Assembly: GCA_000727475.1 (NCBI GenBank)
Contig: KL647316.1
Span: forward strand, 1,033,750-1,097,749
Direction of reading: 5' to 3'
DNA length: 64,000 nucleotides
Source: Sarcocystis neurona
Lineage: Eukaryota > Apicomplexa > Conoidasida > Eucoccidiorida > Sarcocystidae
The position numbers and the translations under genes are program-made. Positions 1-12,176 of this stretch are shown here, piece by piece. The notes under the pieces were generated by a model, which ran no database searches, had not been told where the DNA came from, and worked only from the letters and a program-made list of their open reading frames with translations. The first letter of the stretch is position 1. Each line of letters starts with the position of its first letter.

Positions 1-430
1 CAATAATGACGCGCGTGTGTTTTACCCGAAGGTGTCGTCGTTCTCAACACTTAGATGCAACAATTGCGTTCCCCCCAACGTGCAACCAAGCACAACTTTT
101 CTTCTTTCACGAAGTTTGCTCTTCTAGATACGTCAGCGTCATATCTTGCAGTGTCCGGAGCGCACCTGCTCTGATTGAATCGATCTCGTCTGAATAGGAG
201 TAGTTGTAGCACAACCTCTCTGGTAGACCTTGTCTATCAGACAGTGACTTAATGCCCAAACTCTGCACCCTCCACACGTCAGTTTATAATACACAGTTTT
301 AATGAAAAGTGATAATCTTGTCGCGCATTATGCGATATCGGTAAACCCCGAAACAGAATTGTATCACCCCACGGCTCCGCTTTTCGCAATTGCGCAGAGA
401 GGCTTGCAAGCCATGACAGGGTCGACGATA
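1..430. other. No gene recognised
   Basis: This stretch has no open frame with convincing protein character, no long repeat and no recognisable RNA gene. The base composition is mixed and it precedes the triplet block that starts near 431. Confidence 0.4.
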
Positions 431-1062
431 GTCACTGCCGCTACTACAGGACTTCTCTGAAGAGGACTACGCTACTGTGATGTCTACTTACTACTAATAC
501 TGTAAATACCGGTACCACTATTCCAGCTAGTAGTGATACTACTAGTACACTTCTTCCTCTGCTGCAGCTATTGGGACACCCCCGCCTCCTACCACATCCA
601 CAACGCTACTTTTCCTGGTGTGCTGCTTGTACAGTGCTCCAACTCCCACCTGCCACTACTACTACCGTGACGTTACTCGCCCTACTACACAGCTCCTCCG
701 CCTTTGGTTTGTACGACTACTACGACTACTGCCTTTACGCTGCTCCTTATGCTACAACTACAAGTAGTATTACACTACTCGTTCTGTCACTTCTGCCACT
801 ACCACCCGGCCACTTCTGCCACTAGTACTCCTATTGCTATCAGTACCACTAAACTGCTACTTCTGATACACATACCACTACTACAACACTGCTCCTGCTA
901 CTACTAGTAGGACTACAACAAATAGTACAACAACAGAAACTAGCACACGGCTCCTCCTCCTGCTCCTACTGTCACACCACTCCTCCTCCCGCTACTCCTA
1001 CTGAACTACTCCTTCTCCTAACAAATACCGCTACCACTACTGCTACTATGACATTTAGTGGT
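431..1062. repeat. Degenerate CTA/CTG/CTC triplet tract
   Basis: About 630 bases are built from imperfect triplets of the types CTA, CTG, CTC, CTT and ACT (for example runs of ctactacta, cgactactacg and cctcctcct). Open frames inside it give only low-complexity Tyr/Thr/Leu peptides and differ between frames, so they are by-products of the triplet period. It looks like an old trinucleotide array that has decayed by point mutation. It differs from the CAG/CTG tracts elsewhere in the window because TAC/CTA units dominate here. Confidence 0.6.
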
Positions 1063-2780
1063 GTGTGTTACAACTGTTCAATCTGCTGAAAAACCGAGTG
1101 ACGTCTGAGAGGACTCCGGGATCTCTCTCCCGTGGCACCGCTCTCCCTCACACGCAGCGCGTCTGTCTTGCCTCTTTTGGCTTTCACGAAGGAATAAATC
1201 GGTAGCAGCGTTCGAACATGATGAAGACTCCAAATAAAAACTGTGTATCTGAGCAGCTGTACCTCTTCTACTTGTACGTCCCCGTGGATGTCCGTACGGC
1301 AGTCCGCTTGCATGTTTGATGCTCGACACGCACAGGTGCTTGTACGGCTACCAGGGCATTCTCGTGCAGCGAGACCGAAGCAGGGTTGGGTTTTTCGTAG
1401 CAGTGCGTGCCCACAATTTTATTCGTTGAACTGAAGCAGTAGATCTACTTCCTTGTATCCCTCCCCATCCAGAGTCCCACATATGCGGAGACCCTTTACA
1501 GCAAATTATCCCAGCCCCGTCAAACTCATCCCTGGATCCGCCTTGGTGTACTCCCGTGCCCATTGTACGCGGTCACGCGTAGTTCAGCAGACCCATACGA
1601 ACCTGTTAGTTCAAGTACTCACGTCTTCATATATGTAGATATATATACGCACGTGAGCTGTTGTGCATTTACACTTAGAGCTCCCTGCATTTATCTTTCT
1701 CCAGTGAACGCTGTTTCATGCGTCTTATTTCCTCCGCGTCTTCCGCACGCCTGTACATGCATCCCTGTTGTCTGTTTTTGCTACGTCGCCGAATCTCTGC
1801 GAGTCGAGCCCTCTGATCTTGCATATCTTTTCAACGCGCGGCCATCGCTACCTTTCTACAAGTACGTATGAATACCCACACAGTTACATGCGTACCCGTA
1901 ATCGAGGATGCCTGCCAAAGTCCAGGCACACAGGGATATAAATAGCTATATATATATATATACACACATACATATTACACACACAAAACACACACATATA
2001 GTAGGGGTGGTAGCTGCTGCCTAATCTTGTCGAATACACATCCACGTGTACGAATGTATATGCATCTCTCTCTCTGACTGAGACATATATGCAACTGAAC
2101 AGCTGTCTTCCACACAAGCAGATCCAGTGCGGTTTGCACCTGCCGCTTACCCTTGTCGGATACGCATCCGCGTTTATGCCTGTACGTAGATCCCCCTCTC
2201 ACATATGTATATACATATACATGCGTCTGATCGCGGCTGTGTTTTACGCACACAGGTCACTGCGTACGTTGGGAGAAGGCGAGTTGCTGCTTGTGGGGGG
2301 AGGTTGACGAAAGCAGCAGTCACGACGCAGAGGCAGAAATTCCTTTGGCAAAGTGAACGGTGCGCAGGCGTCCGTACAGAAATTTGTGGATGACGGAATA
2401 ACGAACAACTTGGGAGGGAGGAGCTTAAAGTAGCGCGAGAAGAAGAGCGGCTTGGTACACTTGGTCAACACGACTTCACATCTCCGAGTTTTGTTCTGGA
2501 GAGAAAAGAGCGCACGCAGCATGCAGTGCGTCCCGAGAAAGCAAAAACAAGACGCACACAGGAGAAGAGATGTAGCACGCCGCTGGTAAAACGCAGCCGC
2601 AGGCCCTCGTCGCACCAAGATATATATGCGTACACACTGAGGATCGCGGACACGCTTTCGAGAGCTCCAGGCAGCGGATCGAGAGAAACAATCCAGACAC
2701 GGAAACCGATGGCGGGAAGACGTCGGAAGAAAAGTGACAGCTGCGCGTCGGCGTCCCTCCGCAGGAGAAACTTCTTCCTT
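1063..2780. other. Spacer without a supported gene
   Basis: Short overlapping open frames occur on both strands, but none has a plausible domain, a start context or matching splice sites. Short TA and CA tracts appear near 1945-2000 and 2200-2220. I cannot assign a function to this stretch. Confidence 0.35.
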
Positions 2781-3160
2781 GCGCACACATGCGCGCAGCA
2801 GCAGCGCAAGCCCCACGCTTAACAACCCTCGCGGCAGCCGCAGCAGCGAGATCCTCGCTAAACAATACTTCCTTCAGCAGCAGTACGACGCAACTCCAAC
2901 AGGAGCTGCTGACAAACAGTCACGTCCGTCCCCGTCCAACAGCAACAGTCAAAGTACGTGCAGCGGACCGACAGCAGCAGCAGCAGCCCGAGTTAAGCAG
3001 CCACGTGTAAACTGAAGCACTCGCGTACCAGGGGCAGCGGGGAAGCCACAGCAGAACTCCGGCCTACGAGCGGCAGTTCCAGCAGCAGATCACCGGGACA
3101 GCTGCCGAAGCAGCAGCGGCAGCAGCAGAGGCGCGCAGTGCCCTTGTAGCATTGCGCAGA
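2780..3160. repeat. CAG/GCA-rich block, possible exon
   Basis: CAG triplets are dense here (cagcagcagc runs near 2800, 2870, 2970 and 3100). Frames on both strands stay open because the repeat carries no stops. In other genes of this window such tracts lie inside exons, so this may be part of a coding exon, but the sequence does not decide strand or frame and no splice pair could be matched. Confidence 0.35.
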
Positions 3161-3189
3161 AATCTTTAAAACAAAGAAGAGGAGACGCA

Positions 3190-4442
3190 GCACAAATTTT
3201 TATAGGTACGGACACAGACATACGCAGACACACGTAGACACACGGACAAACGGATACACACACACACAGATATAGGCATGTGCAGACGTAGACACAGACA
3301 CACATACACATATAGACACGCAGATTACACCGTTCCCCACTGCGATATGCGTGCGTCTGCAGGCACACATGTGAGCTCGATGTACGCAGGTCACACAATA
3401 GTACAACATGCGAAAAGGGAAAACAATGAAAATCTCTCACGCGAGGAATCGTAACAAGCTCCGTATATCTCGATTGTACGTCGTCGAAGTCTCGCTGCAG
3501 CTCCCAAGAAATGTACAGCCACGGATCTGAAGCAGCAGCAGTGGAAACGCACAGAGCAGAGCGGGCAGCAGTACGACGCAGCAGAGTTCTCCGGTTGCGA
3601 TGTAGGGGTCCTCGTATCTATTCTTGCCGAGCAGGCAGAGCAGCAGCACGGCGTTGACTTTGTGCTAGAGAGATAAAGAAAAAGTGCGTGGACAACTGTA
3701 GAGGAACAGGGCGGACAACAGCCGAAGTGTGTCGTGTTCGGGCGCATCAGACCGGTGCACCTCCTCAACTACACAAAAAATGCTTTAGTTTTCACTCGCA
3801 TGTGGCGGCACGTGAGGCGTTGCTCTTCACGTCGTATGGAGGCTACGTGTCGGCAAAAAAGCAAAAGAGAAGAGCGTGGATCCCTGGCGCGCACGCACAA
3901 CAGCTCTGTTGTACGCAGGAGTCGCCTCCACACAAAGAGACGCTGACACACCGCCCACCACACAAACTCGCACATATAAATACATACAAGCAGCCGTACA
4001 CGCATACACAGACAACTACATGTACACGTATATCAAAAAAAGAGGGGAAAAATCCTATACGTACGCTGTGGAGGCACAGAAGGAAAACAAGTGTTCATAC
4101 CGAAAGTACGTCTATTTACATAGATATGTATACGTGCGTCTTGCAAAACGTTATTGATATACACTGCCCTTTGTCGGTGTGTCCACATCCAGACGCACAC
4201 CTACATACATCCCTGCCGCAACTACATACCTCGGAAGAGCTTCTACATGCGTCTACTCTGTGTGTGTGTGTGTGTGCGTATCAATGTGTATATGCGTATA
4301 TCTGATGCATATATATATATATATATGTATATATACGTGATACACACGCATCCACACCGGGTAAGTGTACATATATATATATATATACATATACACACAC
4401 ACACACACACACACTTGATATACACGTATCCATACAGGCACG

Positions 4443-4475
<33 letters not shown>

Positions 4476-4560
4476 GTGCACAAGCACATATATATCGTTG
4501 TGCACGAACATAAGTGTGTGTATTCATTGATTCATAAAGACATCTACACACGCCTTGTAG
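3190..4560. other. Microsatellite-rich spacer or intron
   Basis: The stretch holds imperfect (CA)n and (ACAGA)n DNA at 3210-3320 and a dense cluster of (TG)n, (AT)n, (CA)n and (TA)n tracts at about 4258-4478. A minus-strand frame at 3437-3649 contains a hydrophobic segment and could be an exon, but a competing minus frame over the same bases is equally open, so I do not call it. Confidence 0.4.
4258..4478. repeat. Compound (TG)n/(AT)n/(CA)n/(TA)n microsatellite
   Basis: Alternating purine-pyrimidine blocks follow each other: a TG run at 4261-4275, AT runs near 4309-4330 and 4369-4388, a CA run at 4395-4414, and TA runs at 4443-4475. All translations through it are TyrIle or HisThr type dipeptide runs, so it is not coding. 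Confidence 0.85.
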
Positions 4561-4578
4561 CCGTGCGTGAATCCTCAC

Positions 4579-4672
4579 CGCCGAAGTTGACGTCGTATTT
4601 ACGCGCAAGTTCAAGCAGCTTCGTATCATCTGCCTCGGTCCATGGCTTCCCTTCATTGGCCAGCGGTTCTGC
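4579..4672 (-). CDS. Single exon with SANT/Myb-like helix
   Basis: On the minus strand an acceptor (gcatgcag) at 4673-4674 is followed by 31 codons and a canonical donor (G|GTGAGG) at 4577-4578. The exon starts in phase 0 and ends in phase 1. Its peptide contains WTEADDTKLLELARKYD, which matches the first helix pattern of SANT/Myb repeats (W-x2-E-x-D-D-x3-L). Only about half a repeat is present, so the rest must lie in a neighbouring exon that I could not find in the surrounding microsatellite DNA. It could be a DNA-binding or chromatin factor or a DMAP1-type SANT, or it could be a chance resemblance in another protein. It may also belong to the same minus-strand gene as the exons at 9.3-10.4 kb, but the phases do not join directly. 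Confidence 0.45.
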
Positions 4673-6534
4673 CTGCATGCACAAAAAAATCACTCCTCTT
4701 GTACAGTCAAGGCGAAGACGTCTGCAAAGGTGCATGCACACATTATGAGCATTTGTACGTAGACCGGCGTTGGCCTCACGCACATGTAGGTGGATATACC
4801 TACACAACGACGCTGTCCGCAAAATCTCGAAGTCTCCTACTACAAGCACCAGCATATGCAAATATGAAGCAGTTGTCTGCGTACGTGTGTATGCCCCTAG
4901 CCACGCACACACAGTGGGGTTGTGCGTGTACGCGCACAAAACACTCATTCTCTACAGTAATATGTAAAGACGCATGTACACGAACATATATACATCTAGA
5001 CGTGCCTGAAAACGTATACATGGATACTTACGTGTGTGTGTGTGTGTACGAGTATGTATGTGTGTGTATACACAGACAAAATCAATACACATTTCAGCGC
5101 CAGTGCACTGGAGACCAAATATTTATATCTGCCTGACTGACGAAGAAACCTGCTTTTTGCAGTGGGCGCGTATATTTTGTGCAGAGAACCGAGCCCCACC
5201 AATGGGGAACAGAGGAGAATGCAATCGCAAATGCGCGTGCACGCACATAGGCGTTGACTCCACATTTTTATGCACTTACCGTCTGCAGTTTTATACGGTG
5301 GAGTGCACACAGAGGTCTGCCCGTACACATATTTATATATATATATATAAATATGTGTACATATAGGCGAGGTGAAACTGATATTCTATATACAGATACA
5401 GATTGACGCGTTTCGTGCTTCCGCGCTACGTAGGCGCAAATAAGCTAGGTGCTATGCAGTCCACGAGGGCCACTGCTCGCTAGCACTGTAGCGCAGATAG
5501 ACACGGAGGTGCAGGAGTACGGACACATGCATGCGTACAAACGTATACATGCAGAGACATGGCTTCGACTGACGCAGCCCGCCAGAAGGCACACACACAC
5601 ATATATATATATACGCATACGTATGCACTTTTATGCATTGAGGAGAGTAACAAGGACTGCAGCCGCTTAGTTCTCGCCTGCGAACTGATGACTCGGCCTG
5701 CAAAGGTGTACCTCCGACATCTTCCCGTACCTTTTCGTGCAAGCCAACATCCACACAAGCGAAAATATAAACACGAACATACGTGTGTGCGTCTGTATAC
5801 ACACCGTACATTCGTTTACATATAAAATACATATACATATATATATATATGTATTTTCGTTCGAATCAGAAGAGGGACCTCTGCCTCTCGGTAACCATGC
5901 ATATATATGGCGCGTTACAGAACTACCTCACCTGGAAACGGTCGATGTAGTCCTCGTACGTGTTCTCTGGCCATAGCCCATGGTTATACAGCCTGTTCAC
6001 CAAGCGGCAGCAAGTGCAGCACGCGGAGCGTACACGCACACTTCTCCACGCACAGTTTTGAGCCAAAAAGAAAAAGGTCGCTGAGAGACAGGGCTTACGC
6101 TGCGCCGTCTCTCAGGTACGTAACAAATGAACTGTACTGACTTGTGCATGCGTCACGTCTCGAGATAAATGAACGTGCGGCCTACCTATGTGCATATTCG
6201 TGTATGTATATGCGTGCGTGTGGATATAGCACTGGCTCCATCGTCTCGAAACAGCAGCAGCCGGAGCTACGGAGCACAGAGACCCCCTCTGAGCGGCAGC
6301 AGCAGGACAGGAAGGGTCCCGCTTCTCGATGTAGCGGGGAGATTTTCGCGTCTTCTTGAGGCAACAGCAGCCGCAGAGACAGCCGCAACGCCAGTATGTG
6401 TGACAAACAAATAGCACCACCGACCACCGCGCTGAAGATACGGCAGATCCAACAGCTTCATCAACAGAACGACTCTCGGGCCGGATCAGCAGCCGCCCTT
6501 TGCAAAACGCAAGCAAGCGTCAGATCTTTCACGT

Positions 6535-6560
6535 ACACACACACACACACACACACACAC
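6535..6560. repeat. (AC)13 microsatellite
   Basis: There is a perfect AC dinucleotide run of 26 bases, followed after about 30 bases by a TG-rich stretch (6588-6608). No coding role is visible. Confidence 0.9.
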
Positions 6561-8749
6561 GTAGAGCAGTGAGCGACGCACATATACACGTGTGTGTGTG
6601 CGTGTGTGGAGAAAGAGAGACGACACGCAGGTAGATAGACGCATACACACACAGAGACAGCTAGAGAAATTCTCGCCTTCAGCGTATTTGCATCTGCAGA
6701 AAGTGCATGAAAATCACTGGTATGCATATTGATGAGAGACTCCCCCTCGTCGTCAGCGCCACGACCAGCGCACAGCTGCAGACGGGTGTTCAGCCCTGTC
6801 TCCAACATATACACACGTGTTTTACGTATGGTGGTACGTCCTAGTGCATTACCTACCCGAGGGGGTGTCGACCTGCAAAGACGCAGCAGAAGCAACTCTC
6901 TGAATGTATCAGTGTGTCTCCTGTTGAATAAACCCGTGACGTGTCATTTCTGTGGAGATGCATGCGTGTGTACGTATATACGGCTGGTTTACGCAAATAC
7001 ATACCACTTTCCCATTTCAAGCTTTTTGTCGGTCTGGGCTTCTCTCTCTCTCTGCCTGCAGGCATATATATATGCATACGTGCGTGTTGTCGTTCTGCGC
7101 TTCTCTGTCTCTCTCTGTGCCCACACGCAAGGGTGTGCATACATGAAAGTGCGCGTGTAAGGACGTGAACCACGGGTTTTCCCGTGTCTCTCTCTCTAAA
7201 CATCTGCATGTGCGCGTTTTGGTGTCGCTCAGCGGTAGCAGTCTGTGTCGCCAGCTGCTCGGGTTTCGCACCGGTGCGCGCGCACGTGCTGCAGCATCCG
7301 CGTTCAAAAGAATCAACTGGGGCACGCTACCGAAGACGCCGAAAGACAGCTGCGCTTCACTATATATATGTATGTGAACTGCCTCAGGGAAGACGAAAAC
7401 GACGGGCGCGCGCCGAGGCGCCGTGGCACATCTTCGTCACTCGCGCTTTTACGCCTCCGCACGTCGCATATACACGCTTCTCTGTGTTTCGCTTCGTCTA
7501 CAGCACGACGCTGCGGCGACCCCGCAGTACACGCTACCGTAGAATCACCCAACACACCTGTGTCGCGTTTTTTTATCTTTCGGCCAAAACGTCTTATGCT
7601 GGCCGAAGGGGGACCACATGACGGCGTTTTAGTCCCTTGCACTGGGATAAACGTACTCCGTGCAACCGTGTGCGCAGGTGTCTTTCCTTGTGTCGGCGTG
7701 TTGAAACCCCACCTGCTACTGAGAAGTGCTGCCCAACTCCTGCGACGAGAGTGTATTTGTGCAATGTATCGTACGCTCAGAGAGATCGATCCACGTGCAG
7801 AAACGTACGCCGTGCACGCCCTATTTCTAGGGAGATCTACGCGCTGACGTGTACTCCACGCGCATCAAGAGAGTTCACTCTGTACGTCTGTAGGTGTGTG
7901 TACGCACGTACGTCATATGGAGGGAGAGGGAAGCACATATATGTGTGTGTGTAGGGTTGTAGGTAGGTACGTAGGGGGCAAATACATGTATATTTATATA
8001 TAATCAGATGGACACGTGTGTGCGTATGAGCCCATACGGGCTTGTGCGATTGTCTGTGTGTCCTGTTACCTGTGGATGTAGAGAGAAACAGAGAGAGGTA
8101 CAAACGCCTCTGTACCTCGGCCTCCTCAGCCCCGGCGAGTGCGAGAACTGCCATAGACGTGCATGTGTACAGAGCGAGAGAGGTGTGCGCGCACAGATCT
8201 GCACATACGTGTGGGTAGAGATAAATAGCTAAGTGTGCGAGTGTGAATATACGCATTCATCAAAGACGTATGTTTGTGGGGAAGACAGTGCGTATGAGCT
8301 CATGCGCTTGTTCACGTGCAATAGTGTCACACAGACGTATGTAGACAGAGACACAGATGCAGAGGTGCGAACGGCCTATCATAGAGAAGGACGTACGGAG
8401 ACATACAGATACAGAGGTGCGAACGGCGCATCATAGAGCAGGGCCGCTCTTATCAAAGACAGGCGTGGAGGAGGAGCGGCAGAGAGGACGTCCGCCGTAC
8501 ATCCCACGCGCCTCCAGTCGTTGCCACGTAATGCGAGTAGCCTCCCCCTTCCTCGCAACACCGACAGCTACGCTCGCGCCTCTTTATCGACAGAGACTCA
8601 TGACACCATATATGTACATGTATACACATATATATATAGATAGATAGTTTGTTGTCTTAAGACGTGTGCGTATGCTGCGGCTCGCTTACTGAAAAGAACT
8701 GAAGGCAGAACGCACCCTGCTCCAGCCGCAGGCGTCCACCGTTGTGTCT

Positions 8750-9001
8750 GTGTACCAGTGCTCCCGGATGGTGCATATATATATATACACTTATACACGT
8801 ATGTGTGTATGCGTGTGTGTGTTTATGTATACGTGCACATATAGATGTTTACAAGGATATACGTGATGAATGTAGACAATATACATATATATATATGTAT
8901 ATATGTATGTGTGTAAGTATGTATGTGTGTGTGTGTGTATGTGTTTGTGTATGCACGCATATATTGATGTTTACGAGGACAAACGTGTTTGTATGTAGAC
9001 A

Positions 9002-9038
<37 letters not shown>

Positions 9039-9190
9039 CTTGTGTGTGTGCTTGTGTGCGTGTCTGTATGTGTGTGTGTGTGTGTGTGTGTGCGTGTGTG
9101 TGTGTGTATGCACAGATGTTTACGAGGATATACGTGTAAATATGTGCGTCTGTCGGTGTGTAGACTGTGTTTCTACACATATTATATATA
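8750..9190. repeat. Large (TG)n/(TA)n compound microsatellite
   Basis: About 440 bases consist of alternating TG and TA tracts with an imperfect higher-order unit. Units resembling a 110-130 base block (TG run, acatatatagatgtttac, aggatatacgtg, TA run) recur about three times, near 8830, 8960 and 9110. The frames through it are ValCys and TyrIle dipeptides on one strand and HisThr on the other, so they are repeat by-products. Confidence 0.75.
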
Positions 9191-9286
9191 CGTGTATAAA
9201 CGAATGTAAAGATACGATAGACGACAGTCCCCGTAAAATCTTTCAAGTGTTCGCATACCGAATCTTGCCGTCTCCTTCCCGCTTAC

Positions 9287-9384
9287 CGAATATGTTTGAG
9301 GATGAGTCGTCGCTGCTGGTCCGTAATTGCTTCGGTGGCACGAAGGGCCTGTAGAAACATCGTGTGCAACACACACAAATACAC

Positions 9385-9420
<36 letters not shown>

Positions 9421-10396
9421 GTGTACAGATGTATGTGTACGTACACATCCACATATGCATATGTATTTATATGTATATATATATATATATAAGGAGACAA
9501 GTGTGTGTATGCTTCTGTACGCTGAGAAATGATTTGGTGGGAAGCCCACGGGATTGAGAGTGACTGCTCAGAGACAGCAGGGGCATGTATGTACATATGT
9601 GTAGGCAAGAAAGAGCGGGAAGCAGAGTTCACCACATTAAAGACAGCTCGTTTCTCCTCTCCAGAATAATATCCGACCGGCCGTCGCGTATCAAGCGTGC
9701 GTCCTCCGTCTCTCCGAATATATATTACACCAACAGTTGTGAAGCTGTACGTGCCTGTGGTCGTTCCTGCGGATGCAAGAGTATACATTTATACGTCTGT
9801 ACACAAATAGACATACGGACAGCTTTGTATCTCTCTGTCTCCCCTTTGTGTTTGTGTATACACGTAGGTATGTTTCCTTGTCGTTTCATCCCCTTCTTCT
9901 TTTTCTTCTATACGTGTACCCACATACGAGTATAAACACATACATGTCTTTGTCGCTCGCCCTATGTAAGCGTATCTCTGCATGTGTACATTCAGGTATG
10001 TTTTTTGTCGTCTCTGCCCCTTCACCTTCTTCTTCATCATCTTAACATATATACACATATACGCACCTTTGTCTCTCTCTCTACCTATCCATGTGTGCAC
10101 TCCTGTATCTCTTTGAACTTTTCGTTTTCCCTTGTTCCGCTTCTTCGGTCTCGCTGCGAAACCATGCGCAGCCCTTGACTCTGCAGCGCAGCGGGTCGAA
10201 AGCAGGAACCTTTGAGAGGGGTCCGCGAGCCAGGCAGGCTCGGAGAGAGACGCGAAGAAAAAGGGAAGGTGATAAAAGAAACGTACCTCTACTGAGGCGT
10301 TGGCCAGATCCACCCACGTGGGGAAGGCGCTGACAACGGCTTCTGCGTTTTCTTTGATTCCGATACGGTTCAGAAATGTCAGGACTGTCCATCCCT
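9287..10396 (-). CDS. IGR-motif (mS41/FYV4-like) domain exons, partial
   Basis: Two minus-strand exons join in phase. The first (about 10396 or 10394 down to 10287) ends at donor GAG|GTACGT. The second (9348-9287) follows acceptor ttctacag and ends at CG|GTAAGC. The joined peptide carries FLNRIGIKENAEAVVSAFPTW and, across the junction, ASVEALRATEAITDQQRRLI. This pattern (FL..IG....A..F..W..L...s...L....I...QRR.IL) resembles the SAM-like IGR motif of mS41/FYV4, a mitochondrial small-subunit ribosomal protein. An upstream exon near 11.88-11.98 kb (peptide VVEIPQTGED) could supply the preceding residues. The N and C termini are not resolved, and the CAG-rich frame at 12.8-15.0 kb may be the 5' part of the same gene. 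A helix-hairpin-helix domain of another family is the main alternative. Confidence 0.5.
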
Positions 10397-12176
10397 CTAG
10401 TAGACCCGGACACACCCACCCACACACACACACACACATATGCAAAGGTCCACCTAGGCTACGCATGCGCGTGTACGTTCGTTTCAACTTTGATAGACTC
10501 CTCTGTACACACACGCATTAGTTGGCGACTCAAAATACACACGTACACGCAGACATATGCACAAAGAGGTTTATACACTTGATATAGACCCGAGGACGTA
10601 GTAGCTATGTGCACAGTACACCGAGACGCACATACGTACATGCATCTAAGACACGTAGAACTAGCTACACACAAAGTCCATCTATACACATATGGGTGCG
10701 TGATAGACACTTACTCACATATCTATATATCTACATATATACATCTATATGTATATATATATATATATATATGTGTATGAGTTTTTTGCTTTCTCTCTGT
10801 GGCGTCGACTTGAGCAGCGCCAGTAATGATAGAAAGAATAGAGACTCAGGATCTACGCAAATCCCTTCGTAACAATCGATACGTGCGAACCCGGTGCAGC
10901 CCTTTCTTTTTCAGCAGAGGAGCCAGTGCGGTGCAGGCACTGGTAGACAAGTATTTAACTCTACACAGTCCCAGGCATATATTTACCCGTGTACCCACAC
11001 AGGTAGGTGTACGTGTACGTAGGGGGACACAGAGAAATATATGCATAAATATATGCCGCTACGCACGGACACGCATGCCCGAGTGGAGACAGATCGCGAG
11101 CGTAGACACACACGCACAAAGAGACCCCCAACGACACCTTAGCGACTAGACACGCAGCTACATGTATGTAACACAGGTACGCACCGGGAGAACGCAAATA
11201 TATAGATGTGTACACAGGTAGAGAGAGACGTTTTCATCTATATACGTGTGTGTATACACACATGTGTACGTGCTGAGGTATACACAGGTAGAGAGAGACC
11301 TTCATATCTCTATACATGTGTGTATACATACGTGTGTGATATACAGGCACAGAAAGAACAAAGCGAATGGCGACGCGCGTATAATCACGTGCGTGTGCGT
11401 ATAACTGTGTATCCATTTGCCTACACGTATATACATATATACGAATGTGTATACATATGCGTGTATGTGCAAGTATCAGTATGTGTACGTGCACGCACTT
11501 GCTGCATAACACGCCTGTCGCTAAATAAGGGAGCAGAGCCGGCACATTCTCTGTGTGTGTGTGTGTGTGTGTGTGACAGGGCAAGGCGGAGAAAACACTA
11601 CCGATCTGCGTTGAAAAAGGTAGTCCTTCACCCGGCATCTCCTCGCGGATGTGGGGAAGAAAAGTAGACTGAGTCCTGTTAACCTAAATTTGAGTATACA
11701 CATATTTTCTGTACTCAGAGAAACATGTGCCATGAATACACCTATATATACACCGATAGCTGTGCATTCATAATAGATCAGTGGGCGCGTGCACGCGTAA
11801 GTACACACATACATATATATATATATGTATACCCGTGTTTGTCTGTCTCATTATGAATACATATGAATGTACGTGCAGACGTCTTCTCCAGTCTGCGGTA
11901 TCTCCACGACAGGTCCCCCCCACCAGTGGAGAGGAAAATGTTTTGAAGCTGTCGCAAGATGCTGCGCCTGCAGTCTCCGGCCGTGGGATGTAGAAGAAGC
12001 CTCGCCAGTCTGTCTAGACTCCCAGAGTGGCAGCAAGGCAAGGACGGGCGCCGGCTTCTGTTCCTCTTCTACGTGTATCTCTCTGCAGACGTGCACTTCT
12101 GCCACTTTCCGAACACTACATCTGTGCGTCTGCTGGCACGTAGAAAAAGACTGGCACGAGAAATCTACCTACACAT
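10397..12176. other. Intron or spacer with microsatellites and a possible exon
   Basis: A (TA)n run lies at about 10745-10772 and a (TG)12 run at 11552-11575, with many short CA tracts between. A minus-strand candidate exon of about 100 bases lies near 11880-11980, after an acceptor ctgcag. Its peptide (HFPLHWWGGPVVEIPQTGED) could precede the IGR motif, but an overlapping minus frame is also open, so it remains tentative. Confidence 0.35.

Larger units (their letters stand above)
4673..9286. other. Long microsatellite-rich stretch, no resolved gene
   Basis: The stretch is dominated by short (TG)n, (CA)n, (TA)n and (ACGTA)-type tracts, with CAG-rich patches near 6250-6370. Several weak minus-strand frames (near 5650-5740, 6250-6450 and 7320-7640) could be exons of the flanking minus-strand gene or genes, but none has a pair of good splice sites together with a convincing peptide. 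It may be one or more long introns. Confidence 0.35.

Noticed and set aside
4154..4513. Open frames of TyrIle or HisThr dipeptides
   Set aside because: They are translations of TA and CA microsatellites. The same holds for the frames at 8742-9354 and 21000-21280.
7245..7847. A 200-codon plus-strand frame
   Set aside because: It has no CAG-type structure but also no domain, no matching splice sites and an unstable composition with many Cys and Arg. The opposite strand is also open in part.
10287..10396. ERCC1/XPF-type helix-hairpin-helix
   Set aside because: The pattern fits loosely, but the next exon lacks the expected Pro-Gly-Ile/Leu-Gly hairpin and instead gives QRRLILKHIR, as in IGR-motif proteins. 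It is kept as an alternative only.
11890..12050. Resemblance of a minus-strand frame (AGDCRRSILRQLQNIFLS) to AAA+ ATPases of the ATAD5/RFC type
   Set aside because: Only about 20 residues fit, there is no nearby Walker motif, and a competing frame over the same bases fits the IGR-motif gene better.
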